In this document: positions 56,661 to 64,000 of the stretch, in pieces
Layout of the letters: each line of letters opens with the position of its first letter
How positions within the stretch are numbered: the first letter of the stretch is position 1
Assembly (NCBI RefSeq): GCF_900105395.1
Contig: NZ_LT629775.1
Location: 868,001 to 932,000, forward strand
DNA from: Streptomyces sp. TLI_053
Lineage (GTDB): Bacteria > Actinomycetota > Actinomycetes > Streptomycetales > Streptomycetaceae
Length of the DNA: 64,000 nucleotides
Direction: 5' to 3'
The notes under the pieces: model-generated
The model's database searches: none
What the model saw: the letters and a program-made list of their open reading frames with translations, nothing else
What the model was told of the DNA's origin: nothing
Program-made: the position numbers and the translations under genes

Positions 56661-58721
56661 ATGGCTGAGCCGACTCGGCGCCGTTTCCTCCAACTTGCGG
56701 GCGCCACCGCCGCGTTCTCGTCGCTGTCGCAGAGCATCGCGCGGGCCGCCGCGATCGCCCCGGCCGGCGCCACCGGCACTCTCCAGGACGTCGAGCACAT
56801 CGTCGTGCTGATGCAGGAGAACCGTTCGTTCGACCACTACTTCGGCGCGATGAAGGGCGTGCGCGGCTTCGGCGACCCGCGGCCGGTCACCCTGCCGAGC
56901 GGCAAGCCGGTCTGGTACCAGAAGGACAGCGGAAGCAAGGAGATCCTGCCGTTCCGCCCCCAGGTCAACAACCTGGGCATGCAGTTCGTCCAGGACCTCA
57001 ACCACGACTGGGCCGGCGGCCACAAGGCCTTCAACAACGGCAAGTACGACCAGTGGGTGCCCGCCAAGACGGCCACCACGATGGCCTATCTGACCCGCCA
57101 GGACATCCCGTTCCACTACGCGCTCGCCGACGCGTTCACCCTCTGCGACGCCTACCACTGCTCGTTCATCGGCTCCACCGACCCGAACCGCTACTACATG
57201 TGGACGGGCCACACCGGCAACGACGGCACCGGCGGCGGCCCGGTGCTCGGCAACCAGGAGGCCGGGTACGGCTGGACCACCTACCCCGAGCGGCTGGAGA
57301 AGGCCGGCGTCTCCTGGAAGATCTACCAGGACATCGGCGACGGCCTGGACGCCGCCGGGTCCTGGGGCTGGATCAGCGACCCCTACCGCGGCAACTACGG
57401 CGACAACTCGCTGCTGTACTTCAACAACTACCGCAACGCCAAGCCCGGCCTCCCGCTGTACGACAAGGCCCGCACCGGCACCAACGCCAAGGCGGGCGAC
57501 GGCCTGTTCGACCAGCTGCGCCGCGACGTGCAGGGCGGCACGCTCCCGAAGATCTCCTGGATCGCCGCCCCCGAGGCGTTCACCGAGCACCCCAACTGGC
57601 CCGCCAACTACGGCGCCTGGTACATCTCCCAGGTCCTGGACGCGCTGACCTCCAACCCCGACGTGTGGGCCCGGACGGCGCTGTTCATCACCTACGACGA
57701 GAACGACGGCTTCTTCGACCACGTGGTGCCGCCGTTCCCGCCCTCCTCCGCCTCCCAGGGGCTGTCGACCGTCGCCACCGGCGCCGACTACTACGGCGGC
57801 GGCATCGGCTACGGCGCCGGCGCCTACGGCCTCGGCCAGCGGGTGCCGATGCTGGTCGTCTCACCCTGGAGCACCGGCGGCTACACCTGCTCGGAGACCT
57901 TCGACCACACCTCGATCATCCGCTTCATGGAGCGCCGCTTCGGGGTGCTGGAGCCCAACATCTCGCCCTGGCGGCGCGCGATCTGCGGCGACCTGACCAC
58001 CGCCTTCGACTTCACCGCCGCCGACCCGGCGCCCGCGGTCCTGCCGTCCACCACCGGCTACCGCCCGCAGGACGGCAACCGGCACCCGGACTACGTGCCC
58101 GCCCCGCCCGCCGTCGGCACCATGCCGAAGCAGGAGGCTGGCGCCAAGCCCACCCGTCCGCTCAAGTACGCACCCTACGTGGACGGTTCGGCCGACATCT
58201 CGACCGGCAAGTACCGCCTGACCTTCAGCGGCGGGGCGGCCGCGGGCGCGCAGTTCCTGGTCACCTCGCCCAACCGCACCGACGGCCCGTGGACCTACAC
58301 GGCGGAGGCGGGCAAGAACATCTCCGACGCCTGGAACACCACCTACTCCAAGGGCGTCACGGACCTCACCGTGCACGGCCCGAACGGCTTCCTGCGCCGC
58401 TTCCGCAACCCCGGCAAGACCGCCGGGCCCGAGGTCACCGCGCGCCACAACCCGACCACCGGCAACCTCGACCTCACCTTCACCAACCCCGCCGGCGCCG
58501 ACGCCGTCCTCACCGTCGCCAACGCCTACGGCGGCGCCCCGCAGACCGTCACCGTCCGCCGCGGCGCGACCGTCGGGTACACCGTCGACCTGCGCGGCTG
58601 CCGCAACTGGTACGACGTCACCGTCACCTCCTCCGTGACGGCCGACTTCGTCCGCCGCCTCGCCGGCCACGTCGAGACCGGCGCCCCCGGCCTCTCCGAC
58701 CCGGGCCTGCTCACCTACTGA
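56661..58721 (+). CDS. Tat-exported phospholipase C (phosphoesterase family)
   Basis: Predicted 686-aa secreted enzyme that hydrolyses phosphatidylcholine or similar lipids. The twin-arginine signal is TRRRFLQLAGATAAFSS. The catalytic domain opens with VEHIVVLMQENRSFDHYFGAMKGVRGFGDPR and has the metal and nucleophile regions HDWAGGHKAF, YDENDGFFDHVVPP and FDHTSIIRFMERRFG. Two C-terminal DUF756 domains (about 530-600 and 610-680) complete it. It is the normal length for the non-hemolytic, phosphocholine-specific type. Often phosphate-regulated in streptomycetes, but I see no clear PHO box. Confidence 0.93.
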   Translation: MAEPTRRRFLQLAGATAAFSSLSQSIARAAAIAPAGATGTLQDVEHIVVLMQENRSFDHYFGAMKGVRGFGDPRPVTLPSGKPVWYQKDSGSKEILPFRPQVNNLGMQFVQDLNHDWAGGHKAFNNGKYDQWVPAKTATTMAYLTRQDIPFHYALADAFTLCDAYHCSFIGSTDPNRYYMWTGHTGNDGTGGGPVLGNQEAGYGWTTYPERLEKAGVSWKIYQDIGDGLDAAGSWGWISDPYRGNYGDNSLLYFNNYRNAKPGLPLYDKARTGTNAKAGDGLFDQLRRDVQGGTLPKISWIAAPEAFTEHPNWPANYGAWYISQVLDALTSNPDVWARTALFITYDENDGFFDHVVPPFPPSSASQGLSTVATGADYYGGGIGYGAGAYGLGQRVPMLVVSPWSTGGYTCSETFDHTSIIRFMERRFGVLEPNISPWRRAICGDLTTAFDFTAADPAPAVLPSTTGYRPQDGNRHPDYVPAPPAVGTMPKQEAGAKPTRPLKYAPYVDGSADISTGKYRLTFSGGAAAGAQFLVTSPNRTDGPWTYTAEAGKNISDAWNTTYSKGVTDLTVHGPNGFLRRFRNPGKTAGPEVTARHNPTTGNLDLTFTNPAGADAVLTVANAYGGAPQTVTVRRGATVGYTVDLRGCRNWYDVTVTSSVTADFVRRLAGHVETGAPGLSDPGLLTY

Positions 58722-58773
58722 GCCCCACCCGCAGAGACCGACGCCTCACCTGACGAGCCCGGCCCGACCCCGT

Positions 58774-58818
58774 GGCCCGACCCGGGCGCCCCGCACTCCG
58801 GTGCGCCCGGGCCGGGCC
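58774..58818 (+). terminator. Terminator after the phospholipase C gene
   Basis: GGCCCGACCCGGGCGC (58774-58789) pairs with 58803-58818 with a single mismatch, 53 nt after the stop. Confidence 0.65.
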
Positions 58819-58896
58819 GTTCCCGCGCCCGGCACCGCCCGGCACCGCCCGGCCGCGCCTCGCCGTGCGCGCGCCCCGGCCGTGCGAACCTGGGCC

Positions 58897-59634
58897 ATGC
58901 CCCTTCCCCTGTACGGCGTGGCCGTCGGCACCTTCCAGGACTTCTCCCGCGACCCCTCGCACGACTTCGGCCAGTGGTACCACGGCCATCTGACCCTGTC
59001 GACGCCCGCCGGCGCCTTCGAGGCCGCCCTCGACGTCGACGCGCCCGGCAGCGTCGGCGTCTCCTACCGGCTGGTCGACGGTCTGTACCGCTCCGACCTG
59101 GGAGCGCTCCGGCAGTTGGCCCCCAACTTCCACCCGCTCGACCCGTCGCCCGCCTCCGGTGCGCTCGACTACGCCCGCAGCCCACTGCTCCGCGACCCCG
59201 ACTGGCTGCGCACCCTCCGGGGACTGGTGCTGCGGGTGGTCGCCCTGCTGCAGAAGCAGCCCGTCGGCGCGCCCGCGTTCGGCCCGACCGTGGTCGACCG
59301 GCTGGTGGCGCTGCTCCACCGACTGCCGAGGCGTCCCGTCGCCGTGCACCCCTGGGTGGCCAGCGACGGCGACAACGCGCTCGACGTGCTGGAGCCGCTG
59401 CTCCGCTCCGCCGACCGGATCTACGTCTTCGGCCAGCGCTTCACCACCGGCCGCGGCGTCCACGACGTGCACCTCAACCAGGGCGACCCGCTGGGCAGTC
59501 AGTGGTACGACACCGACGGCGTGTGGCAGGACGGCGCCGTGGTCTGCGAGTTCGCGGACGGGCGGGTGGTCGTCTGGCAGATCAGGTTCAACACCCAGAG
59601 CCTGGACACCGACGCCGCCGGGCACCCGGCCTGA
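58897..59634 (+). CDS. DUF2278 family protein
   Basis: Predicted 245-aa protein. It begins MPLPLYGVAVGTFQDFSRD and contains HGHLTLSTPAGAFEAALDVDAP and the conserved GIHDVH-like region seen here as GRGVHDVHLNQGDP, followed by WQDGAVVCEFADGRVVVWQIRFNTQSL. This fits the DUF2278 (YukJ-like) family, of unknown activity. Single gene; downstream is the broken cyclophilin gene. Confidence 0.8.
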   Translation: MPLPLYGVAVGTFQDFSRDPSHDFGQWYHGHLTLSTPAGAFEAALDVDAPGSVGVSYRLVDGLYRSDLGALRQLAPNFHPLDPSPASGALDYARSPLLRDPDWLRTLRGLVLRVVALLQKQPVGAPAFGPTVVDRLVALLHRLPRRPVAVHPWVASDGDNALDVLEPLLRSADRIYVFGQRFTTGRGVHDVHLNQGDPLGSQWYDTDGVWQDGAVVCEFADGRVVVWQIRFNTQSLDTDAAGHPA

Positions 59635-59687
59635 CGTCCGTCCGTCCTTGGGACCGGGCGGCACCAGTAGGACTCGGCAAGGGACTT

Positions 59688-60130
59688 GTGACGGCAGAAC
59701 AGCTGTACGCGACGCCGAGGACCAACCAGGGTGACATCGAAATCCGGCTGTTCCCGGAACATACCCCCAAGACCGTCGAGAACTTCGTGGAACTCGCCAC
59801 CGGCGAACGGGACTGGACCGACCCCGGGACCGGACAGCGGAGCACCGAGCCGCTGTCCGACGGCACGGTCCTCCACCGGGTCGTCGAGCGCTTCATGAGC
59901 CCTACCTGCTCGCGACGGCCAACGCCGGCCCGGGCACCAACGGCTCCCGGTCCTTCGTCACCGTCGGAGCGACCGCCCGGCTCACCGGCAAGCACACCGT
60001 CTTCTGCGAGGTGACCACCGACGCCGGCCGCAGGGTCGCCGACGCGATCGCCACCTCGGAGACCGACCCCCGCACGGACCGGCCGGTGCAGGACGTCGTG
60101 ATCGAGAAGGTCGTCGTCGAGACCCGCTGA
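59688..60130 (+). pseudogene. Cyclophilin-type peptidylprolyl isomerase gene, internal deletion and frameshift
   Basis: The GTG start with AAGGGA upstream opens a normal cyclophilin N-terminus (TNQGDIEIRLFPEHTPKTVENF, then DGTVLHRVVERFM). At about 59898 the expected IQGGDP...G..GYxFxDE...KPYLL segment of roughly 30 codons is missing and the frame shifts. The rest continues in another frame from about 59901: PYLLATANAGPGTNGS, FVTVGATARLTGKHTVFCEV, RPVQDVVIEKVVVETR, with TGA at 60128-60130. The Gln of the usual QFFVT is also changed (SRSFVT). The product cannot fold as an active isomerase. Confidence 0.88.
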
Positions 60131-60229
60131 CCGGCTCCCGCCCCTGCGGTCCCACCCGTACCGCGCGCCCGAAACCTGCGTGTGGGAGGATCCCGCCCGG
60201 ATGATCGACATCGGGGGCGGTGGGGACAC

Positions 60230-61183
60230 GTGCTGGTCTGGGTGGCGCGGGTGAGCGCGGTGGGAGCGTGGGCGGTCCTGGCCGTCGCGATCGGGTGGGG
60301 TTTCGGCCTCGGCGGCGGGACCCGCCAGCCGCTCACCACGCTCGACACCCTCGCCCGGATCGGCATAGCCCTGCTCTGGCTGCGGATGGCTGCGCTGTGG
60401 GCGGCCAAGGCCGTCCGGATGTGGACCCGGCGCAAGCACCGCCGGGTCTCCCTGTCCAAGGACGCCCGCCCGCTGCGGTCCCGGGTGCCGCTGACCTTCG
60501 ACGCTGCGCCCTGGGTCTGGGTCCGCGTGGCCGCTGTCCTCCTGCTGCTGCCGTTCGCGGCCGCGCTCCCGGCCGCCCTGAGCGCGATGGACGGCGGCGA
60601 GGACGTGCGCGCGATAAAGAATGCGGGCGCGGTGCTGTCCACCGCGACGGTGGTCGGGGTGACGGACGCCGAGGCGGTCGAGGACTCCGACGGCGTGGTG
60701 ACGCACTACGACTCCGATCTGGAGCTCGCCCTCCCCGACGGCAGCCGGATCACGGCCCGGGGCGCCGACACCGCCGAGGAGCCCCGGACCGACGACCGGG
60801 TGCAGGTCCTGTGGGCCCCGTCGGCGCCCGAGCTGGGCCCCCTGGTGCGCACCACGGACCTCTCGCCGCACGTCGACACCGGCACCACGATCGGCGGCAT
60901 GCGCCTCTTCCTGCTGCTGTTCTTCGGCCTGTTCTTCGTCTGCTTCGTGCTGCCGCTGTCCGTCGCGGCGGAGGCGGACCAGTTGCACGACCTGGCCTGG
61001 CGCCCGCTCGCCCAGACCGCCGTCCCGGTCCTCGCCACCTTCCTCTTCCTGTGGATCCGCCCGCTGCTCACCGGCGTCGGCATCGGCGGGCCCGAGTCGA
61101 TCCTGCCCGCCGTCTACGGCGGCTTCGCGATCCCGTTGCTCTTCCTCTACATCGGCCTGGCCCTTCGGGCGCTGCTCGACTGA
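60230..61183 (+). CDS. Multi-pass membrane protein, DUF3592-like
   Basis: Predicted 317-aa membrane protein. Two N-terminal helices (VSAVGAWAVLAVAIGWGFG; IGIALLWLRMAALWAA), then WVRVAAVLLLLPFAAALPAAL, an extracytoplasmic beta domain (AVLSTATVVGVTDAEAVED to DDRVQVLWAPSAPELG) and three C-terminal helices. The beta part resembles DUF3592 domains. Function unknown. The start is uncertain: GTG 60230 is chosen because the first helix follows at a normal distance; the frame is open to 60182. Confidence 0.68.
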   Translation: MLVWVARVSAVGAWAVLAVAIGWGFGLGGGTRQPLTTLDTLARIGIALLWLRMAALWAAKAVRMWTRRKHRRVSLSKDARPLRSRVPLTFDAAPWVWVRVAAVLLLLPFAAALPAALSAMDGGEDVRAIKNAGAVLSTATVVGVTDAEAVEDSDGVVTHYDSDLELALPDGSRITARGADTAEEPRTDDRVQVLWAPSAPELGPLVRTTDLSPHVDTGTTIGGMRLFLLLFFGLFFVCFVLPLSVAAEADQLHDLAWRPLAQTAVPVLATFLFLWIRPLLTGVGIGGPESILPAVYGGFAIPLLFLYIGLALRALLD

Positions 61184-61337
61184 CCCGCCCGGGCTTTCAC
61201 ACTGGCGGCATCCACCAGGGGGAAGCAGCACCTTGGCTCGCATCTGCCGACCCAAACGCATGATTGCCCGGGTATTTGCCGAGCGATACGGGTATCTCTT
61301 CGCCCGAGCCGCGCCGAGCGGAACCGAAGGGAGCCCT

Positions 61338-61814
61338 GTGAGCAGACCTCTCGCACCCGCCGCACCGACCGTGCCCGCCGCACCGGCCGTCGTGCGGTTC
61401 CACGGCCGACTGGACCAGCCGCTCGAACTGACGGTCGCCCAGCTGCGGGCCCGGCGGACCCACCGGGTCGAGGTGAGCTACGACTGCCTGCGCGAGGGCG
61501 AGCAGAACCACTCCTTCGAAGGGCCGAAACTGTGGGACGTGGTCCGTGAGGCCCAACCGCAGGTCGACCTCCGCGGCCGCAAGCAGCGCCTGCGCCACCT
61601 GCTGACCGTCACCGGGGCGGACGGTCACTTCGCGGTCCTGTCCTGGGCCGAGATCGACCCGGACTTCGGCGGCCAGCAGATCCTTCTCGCCACCAGCGTC
61701 GACGGCGCCCCGCTGGACTCCACCGGCCCGCAGCTGGTGGTTCCCGCCGACCACTGCGGGGCGCGCTACATCAGCGCCGTCACCGAGATCTGGGTCGGCG
61801 CCGCCGGGCGGTGA
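61338..61814 (+). CDS. Small molybdopterin-binding (sulfite-oxidase-like) domain protein
   Basis: Predicted 158-aa protein. The opening VVRFHGRLDQPLELTVAQLRAR and later LWDVVREAQPQV, LTVTGADGHFAVLSWAEIDPDFGG and GPQLVVPADHCGARYISAVTEIWV match the oxidoreductase molybdopterin-binding fold, but only the small core; the Cys that ligates Mo in sulfite oxidases is not seen in the usual place. GTG 61338 with GGGAG upstream; the frame is open to 61233. Its neighbour is a molbindin, so molybdate or molybdopterin binding makes sense for both. Confidence 0.75.
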   Translation: MSRPLAPAAPTVPAAPAVVRFHGRLDQPLELTVAQLRARRTHRVEVSYDCLREGEQNHSFEGPKLWDVVREAQPQVDLRGRKQRLRHLLTVTGADGHFAVLSWAEIDPDFGGQQILLATSVDGAPLDSTGPQLVVPADHCGARYISAVTEIWVGAAGR

Positions 61815-61961
61815 CCGGCCCCGGGCGCTTCTGCCAGGTGATCACCAAGGCCGGCCTGGCAGCTGCGACCGGGCTCGCACAGCGGCGGCGAATTCGCTCT
61901 AGGCTCGGGCATACCCGCAGGTGAAAGCCCTGCTCCCAGCGATAGTACGAGGTCTGCCGCC

Positions 61962-62384
61962 ATGAGCCTGAGCATCCGCAACCAGATCCCCGGTACCGTC
62001 ACCTCCGTCACCACGGGCGAGGCGATGGCCACCGTGAAGGCCCGGCTGGACGGCGGTCAGGAGGTCACCGCGGCCGTCACCGTCGACGCCGTCAAGGACC
62101 TCGGACTCGCCGAGGGCAGCGCGGTCCACGCGATGGTGAAGTCGACCGACGTCTCGCTGGCGACCGGGCCGGTCACCGGGCTGAGCATCCGCAACCGGAT
62201 CCCCGGCACGGTCACCGGGATCACCGCCGGCGCCGCCATGGCCACCGTGAACGTCACCGTCGAGGGCGGAAGCGTCCTCACCGCGGCCGTCACCCGGGAC
62301 GCCGTGAACGATCTGGGCCTGGCCACCGGCTCCGCCGTGGTCGCGCTCATCAAGGCCACCGAGCTGTCCCTCGCCACCGTCTGA
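61962..62384 (+). CDS. Molbindin-like protein with two TOBE domains
   Basis: Predicted 140-aa protein made of two tandem Mop/TOBE domains: SIRNQIPGTVTSVTTGEAMATVKARLDGG and SIRNRIPGTVTGITAGAAMATVNVTVEGG, each ending in a VALIKATELSLA/VHAMVKSTDVSLA strand. Molbindins store or buffer molybdate. The TAGGCT at 61902-61907 could be a -10 element. Its terminator hairpin has been split by the IS30 element, so transcription may now run into the element. Confidence 0.92.
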   Translation: MSLSIRNQIPGTVTSVTTGEAMATVKARLDGGQEVTAAVTVDAVKDLGLAEGSAVHAMVKSTDVSLATGPVTGLSIRNRIPGTVTGITAGAAMATVNVTVEGGSVLTAAVTRDAVNDLGLATGSAVVALIKATELSLATV

Positions 62385-62398
62385 TCCGGACGACGGCG

Positions 62399-62412
62399 GG
62401 GCCCCGGGAGCA
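62399..62412 (+). terminator. Left arm of an interrupted terminator
   Basis: GGGCCCCGGGAGCA is perfectly complementary to TGCTCCCGGGGCCC at 63722-63735, and the right arm is followed by TT. The two 14-nt arms flank the IS30 element with 8 and 7 nt to spare. Joined, they would form the molbindin terminator. Confidence 0.75.
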
Positions 62413-62420
62413 TCAGGCTT

Positions 62421-63714
62421 GGGTTCTAAGGATCGTTGCAACACCCCAGCTCAAGGGGTGCGATGTTCGAGATCCGGAAGAACCGGACGGTAGCTCGGAG
62501 GGCGAGGACCCTGGTCCGTGAGCGGGAGGAATACTTCCGCCTCATGGACCGGGGTCTGAGCAGTCGGGAAGCGTGCGAGCGTGTCGGGATCAATCTGCGC
62601 ACGGGCAAGCGGTGGCGCAACGGCCGTAACGCGTCGGGCGGCAAGAAGGCGTATCCGCCGATCCGTGTCCCTTTGCCGCAGGACGGCCCGTCCCGCTACC
62701 TGCGCGAGGCTGATCGGATCCACATCGCCGACCGGCTGCGTGAGAAGGCCACCGTCCGAGCCATCGCCGCCGAGCTGGGCCGCAGCCCTTCGACGGTCAG
62801 CCGGGAGATCCAACGCAACCGGCACCCGGGCAACGGCCAGTACCGCCCTCACGCCGCGCAGGCCCGCGCGGATGCCCGCCGGCCCCGACCCAAGCCCGGG
62901 AAGATCGGCCGGAACTCCGAGCTGCGGGACTTCGTCCAGGACCGCCTGGACAAGAAGTGGAGCCCGGAGCAGATCTGCCAGGCTCTGCGGGACACCTTTC
63001 CCGAGCGGCCGGAGATGCACGTGGTCCACGAGACGGTCTACCAGGCCCTCTACGTCCAAGGCCGCGGTGAACTCCGCCGCGAGCTGGCCGCCGCCTTGCG
63101 CACCGGGCGTGTTCGCCGCAAGCCCCACCGCCGAGCGGCCTGCCGCCAACCGCGGTTCGCCGCCCCGATGGTCATGATCAGCGAACGCCCGGCCGAGGCC
63201 GAGGACCGTGCGGTTCCCGGCCACTGGGAGGGTGACCTGATCATCGGCAAGGACGGCGCCTCCGCGATCGGCACCCTGGTCGAACGCGCCACCCGCTACG
63301 TGATGCTCCTCCAACTGCCCCGTGGCCGCACCGCCGAACACGTCCGTGACGCCTTGGTGGAGACCGTCCGGACGCTGCCCGGCCACCTGGTGCGCTCGCT
63401 GACCTGGGACCAGGGCAGCGAGATGGCAGCCCACGGCTCATTCACCGTCGCCACCGGCATCCCGGTCTACTTCTGCGACCCGGCCAGTCCCTGGCAGCGC
63501 GGCTCGAACGAGAACACCAACGGTCTGCTGCGGCAGTACTTCCCCAAGGGCACCGACCTGACCGTTCACGCCCCCGAGCACCTGGCCGCCGTCGCCGCCG
63601 AACTCAACGGCCGCCCACGCAAAACGCTCGGCTGGGAAACCCCAGCCGAGCGCCTGCATAAACTGCTCACGGCCTGATCAAACCGACCACGTGTTGCAAC
63701 GACCCCTAGAAACC
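62421..63714 (+). mobile_element. IS30-family insertion sequence
   Basis: About 1.29 kb. The ends 62421-62444 and 63691-63714 are inverted repeats matching in about 21 of 24 positions, with the shared core TCGTTGCAACAC. One transposase gene fills the element. A target duplication cannot be fixed by eye. Base composition is close to host, so the element is from a related actinomycete. Confidence 0.85.
62463..63677 (+). CDS. IS30-family transposase
   Basis: Predicted 404-aa DDE transposase. N-terminal HTH regions include GLSSREACERVGINLRTGKRW and an IS30-type HTH, TVRAIAAELGRSPSTVSREI. The catalytic core has Asp in GHWEGDLIIGK, Asp in SLTWDQGSEMA and Glu in PWQRGSNENTNGLLRQYFPKG. The C-terminus LNGRPRKTLGWETPAERL is typical. 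ATG 62463 has AAGGGG upstream. Full length with all three acids, so the element may be active. Confidence 0.93.
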   Translation: MFEIRKNRTVARRARTLVREREEYFRLMDRGLSSREACERVGINLRTGKRWRNGRNASGGKKAYPPIRVPLPQDGPSRYLREADRIHIADRLREKATVRAIAAELGRSPSTVSREIQRNRHPGNGQYRPHAAQARADARRPRPKPGKIGRNSELRDFVQDRLDKKWSPEQICQALRDTFPERPEMHVVHETVYQALYVQGRGELRRELAAALRTGRVRRKPHRRAACRQPRFAAPMVMISERPAEAEDRAVPGHWEGDLIIGKDGASAIGTLVERATRYVMLLQLPRGRTAEHVRDALVETVRTLPGHLVRSLTWDQGSEMAAHGSFTVATGIPVYFCDPASPWQRGSNENTNGLLRQYFPKGTDLTVHAPEHLAAVAAELNGRPRKTLGWETPAERLHKLLTA

Positions 63715-63756
63715 GCCCAGGTGCTCCCGGGGCCCTTGCCGTTGCCGGTGCGCCGG

Positions 63757-63774
63757 CGGCGTGTCGATACGCCG
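63757..63774 (-). terminator. Weak hairpin after the chitinase gene
   Basis: CGGCGT-GTCGAT-ACGCCG, a 6-bp stem located 20 nt past the chitinase stop on the minus strand. Confidence 0.35.
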
Positions 63775-63793
63775 ACGGCGTGTCAGCGGTGCG

Positions 63794-64000
63794 TCAACGG
63801 CCCTGGAGAGACTTCGCGTTGTCGCCGAAGCTCCAGCCCTTCGAGCCGTCCCAGTTGATCGACCAGGTCATCAGCCCCTTCAGCGCGCCGCCGAAGGCTC
63901 CCCACGACTGGCTCACCAGGCCGGGCGCCATGTAGCCGCCGCCCGCACCGGGCTGGGCCGGCAGACCGGGCACCTGCTTGTCGTAGGGCACCTTGATCGT
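63794..64000 (-). CDS. GH18 chitinase, C-terminal end only
   Basis: The last 68 codons of a secreted chitinase whose start lies beyond the window. The visible end, with GLMTWSINWDGSKGWSFGDN, is the closing strand and helix of the GH18 barrel (the Trp after LMTW lines the active site). YMAPGLVSQSWGAFGGALKG is the usual preceding segment. Together with the deacetylase and GH8 enzyme it supports chitin/chitosan use by the organism. Confidence 0.85.
   Translation of the reverse strand, partial: TIKVPYDKQVPGLPAQPGAGGGYMAPGLVSQSWGAFGGALKGLMTWSINWDGSKGWSFGDNAKSLQGR

Noticed and set aside
61815..61961. Molybdenum-cofactor riboswitch before the molbindin gene
   Set aside because: I could not fold the leader into the conserved multi-stem core, and molbindin is not a usual target.
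1..64000. tRNA, rRNA or phage attachment sites
   Set aside because: No cloverleaf, CCA-ended or rRNA-like sequence was recognised by eye on either strand; a dedicated scan would be decisive.

Overview
The window is very GC-rich actinomycete chromosome, most likely Streptomyces or Kitasatospora (Streptomycetaceae). The evidence is the near-total G/C third-codon usage, many GTG and a few TTG starts, GGAGG-type ribosome sites, large secreted hydrolases, an ECF sigma factor with a DGPF-protein partner, and chitin/chitosan enzymes. I see no tRNA, rRNA, CRISPR array or phage. One IS30-family element lies near the right end.

Layout. 1-29839 is a mixed set of housekeeping and accessory genes. In order it holds a hemerythrin-like tail, a P450, a secreted polysaccharide deacetylase, an AfsQ-like two-component operon with a GerMN lipoprotein, TetR/MarR/cupin/VOC genes, an orphan FtsX permease, a flavin monooxygenase with a divergent TetR, pntAB, a YCII(DGPF)-ECF42 sigma pair with a good promoter match, a DUF3152 protease, a DUF4097 protein behind an 11-bp phased repeat array, a methyltransferase divergent from an MfnB-like protein that lacks both expected catalytic lysines, a 5'-truncated substrate-binding protein, and a large secreted protein of unknown function.

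30486-43408 is the most interesting part: one tightly packed, all-plus-strand operon of 11-12 genes ending in a perfect 15-bp-stem terminator. Its gene content and order match the core of a blasticidin S-type peptidyl cytosine-nucleoside pathway. It has a cytosylglucuronate (CGA) synthase, a radical-SAM CGA decarboxylase, a CGA-synthase-like protein, a KamA-type arginine 2,3-aminomutase, a DegT/StrS aminotransferase, an ATP-grasp ligase, an MFS exporter, a 650-aa cysteine-rich protein in the position of the tRNA-dependent leucyl transferase BlsK, a GAMT-like guanidino N-methyltransferase, a BlsM/MilB-type CMP N-glycosidase, and a secreted M1 aminopeptidase. Inferred logic: CMP gives cytosine; cytosine plus UDP-glucuronate gives CGA; decarboxylation and transamination follow; beta-arginine is made and ligated; the product is leucyl-capped, methylated and exported; the cap is then removed outside the cell. 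The BlsK-position protein carries CHAT/caspase-like His and Cys motifs, which I consider the best lead to new biology here.

43511-64000 holds a secreted M9 collagenase, a LysR/cupin divergent pair with a clean LysR box, a ROK kinase, an APC permease, a GH8 (chitosanase/glucanase) with a discoidin module, an aldo/keto reductase, a Tat-exported phospholipase C, a broken cyclophilin gene, molybdopterin-domain and molbindin genes, the IS30 element, and the C-terminal end of a GH18 chitinase. Three related ROK/CsnR-like operator sequences link the permease and the GH8 gene, suggesting a small amino-sugar regulon. The IS30 element sits in the loop of what was a 14-bp-stem terminator after the molbindin gene.
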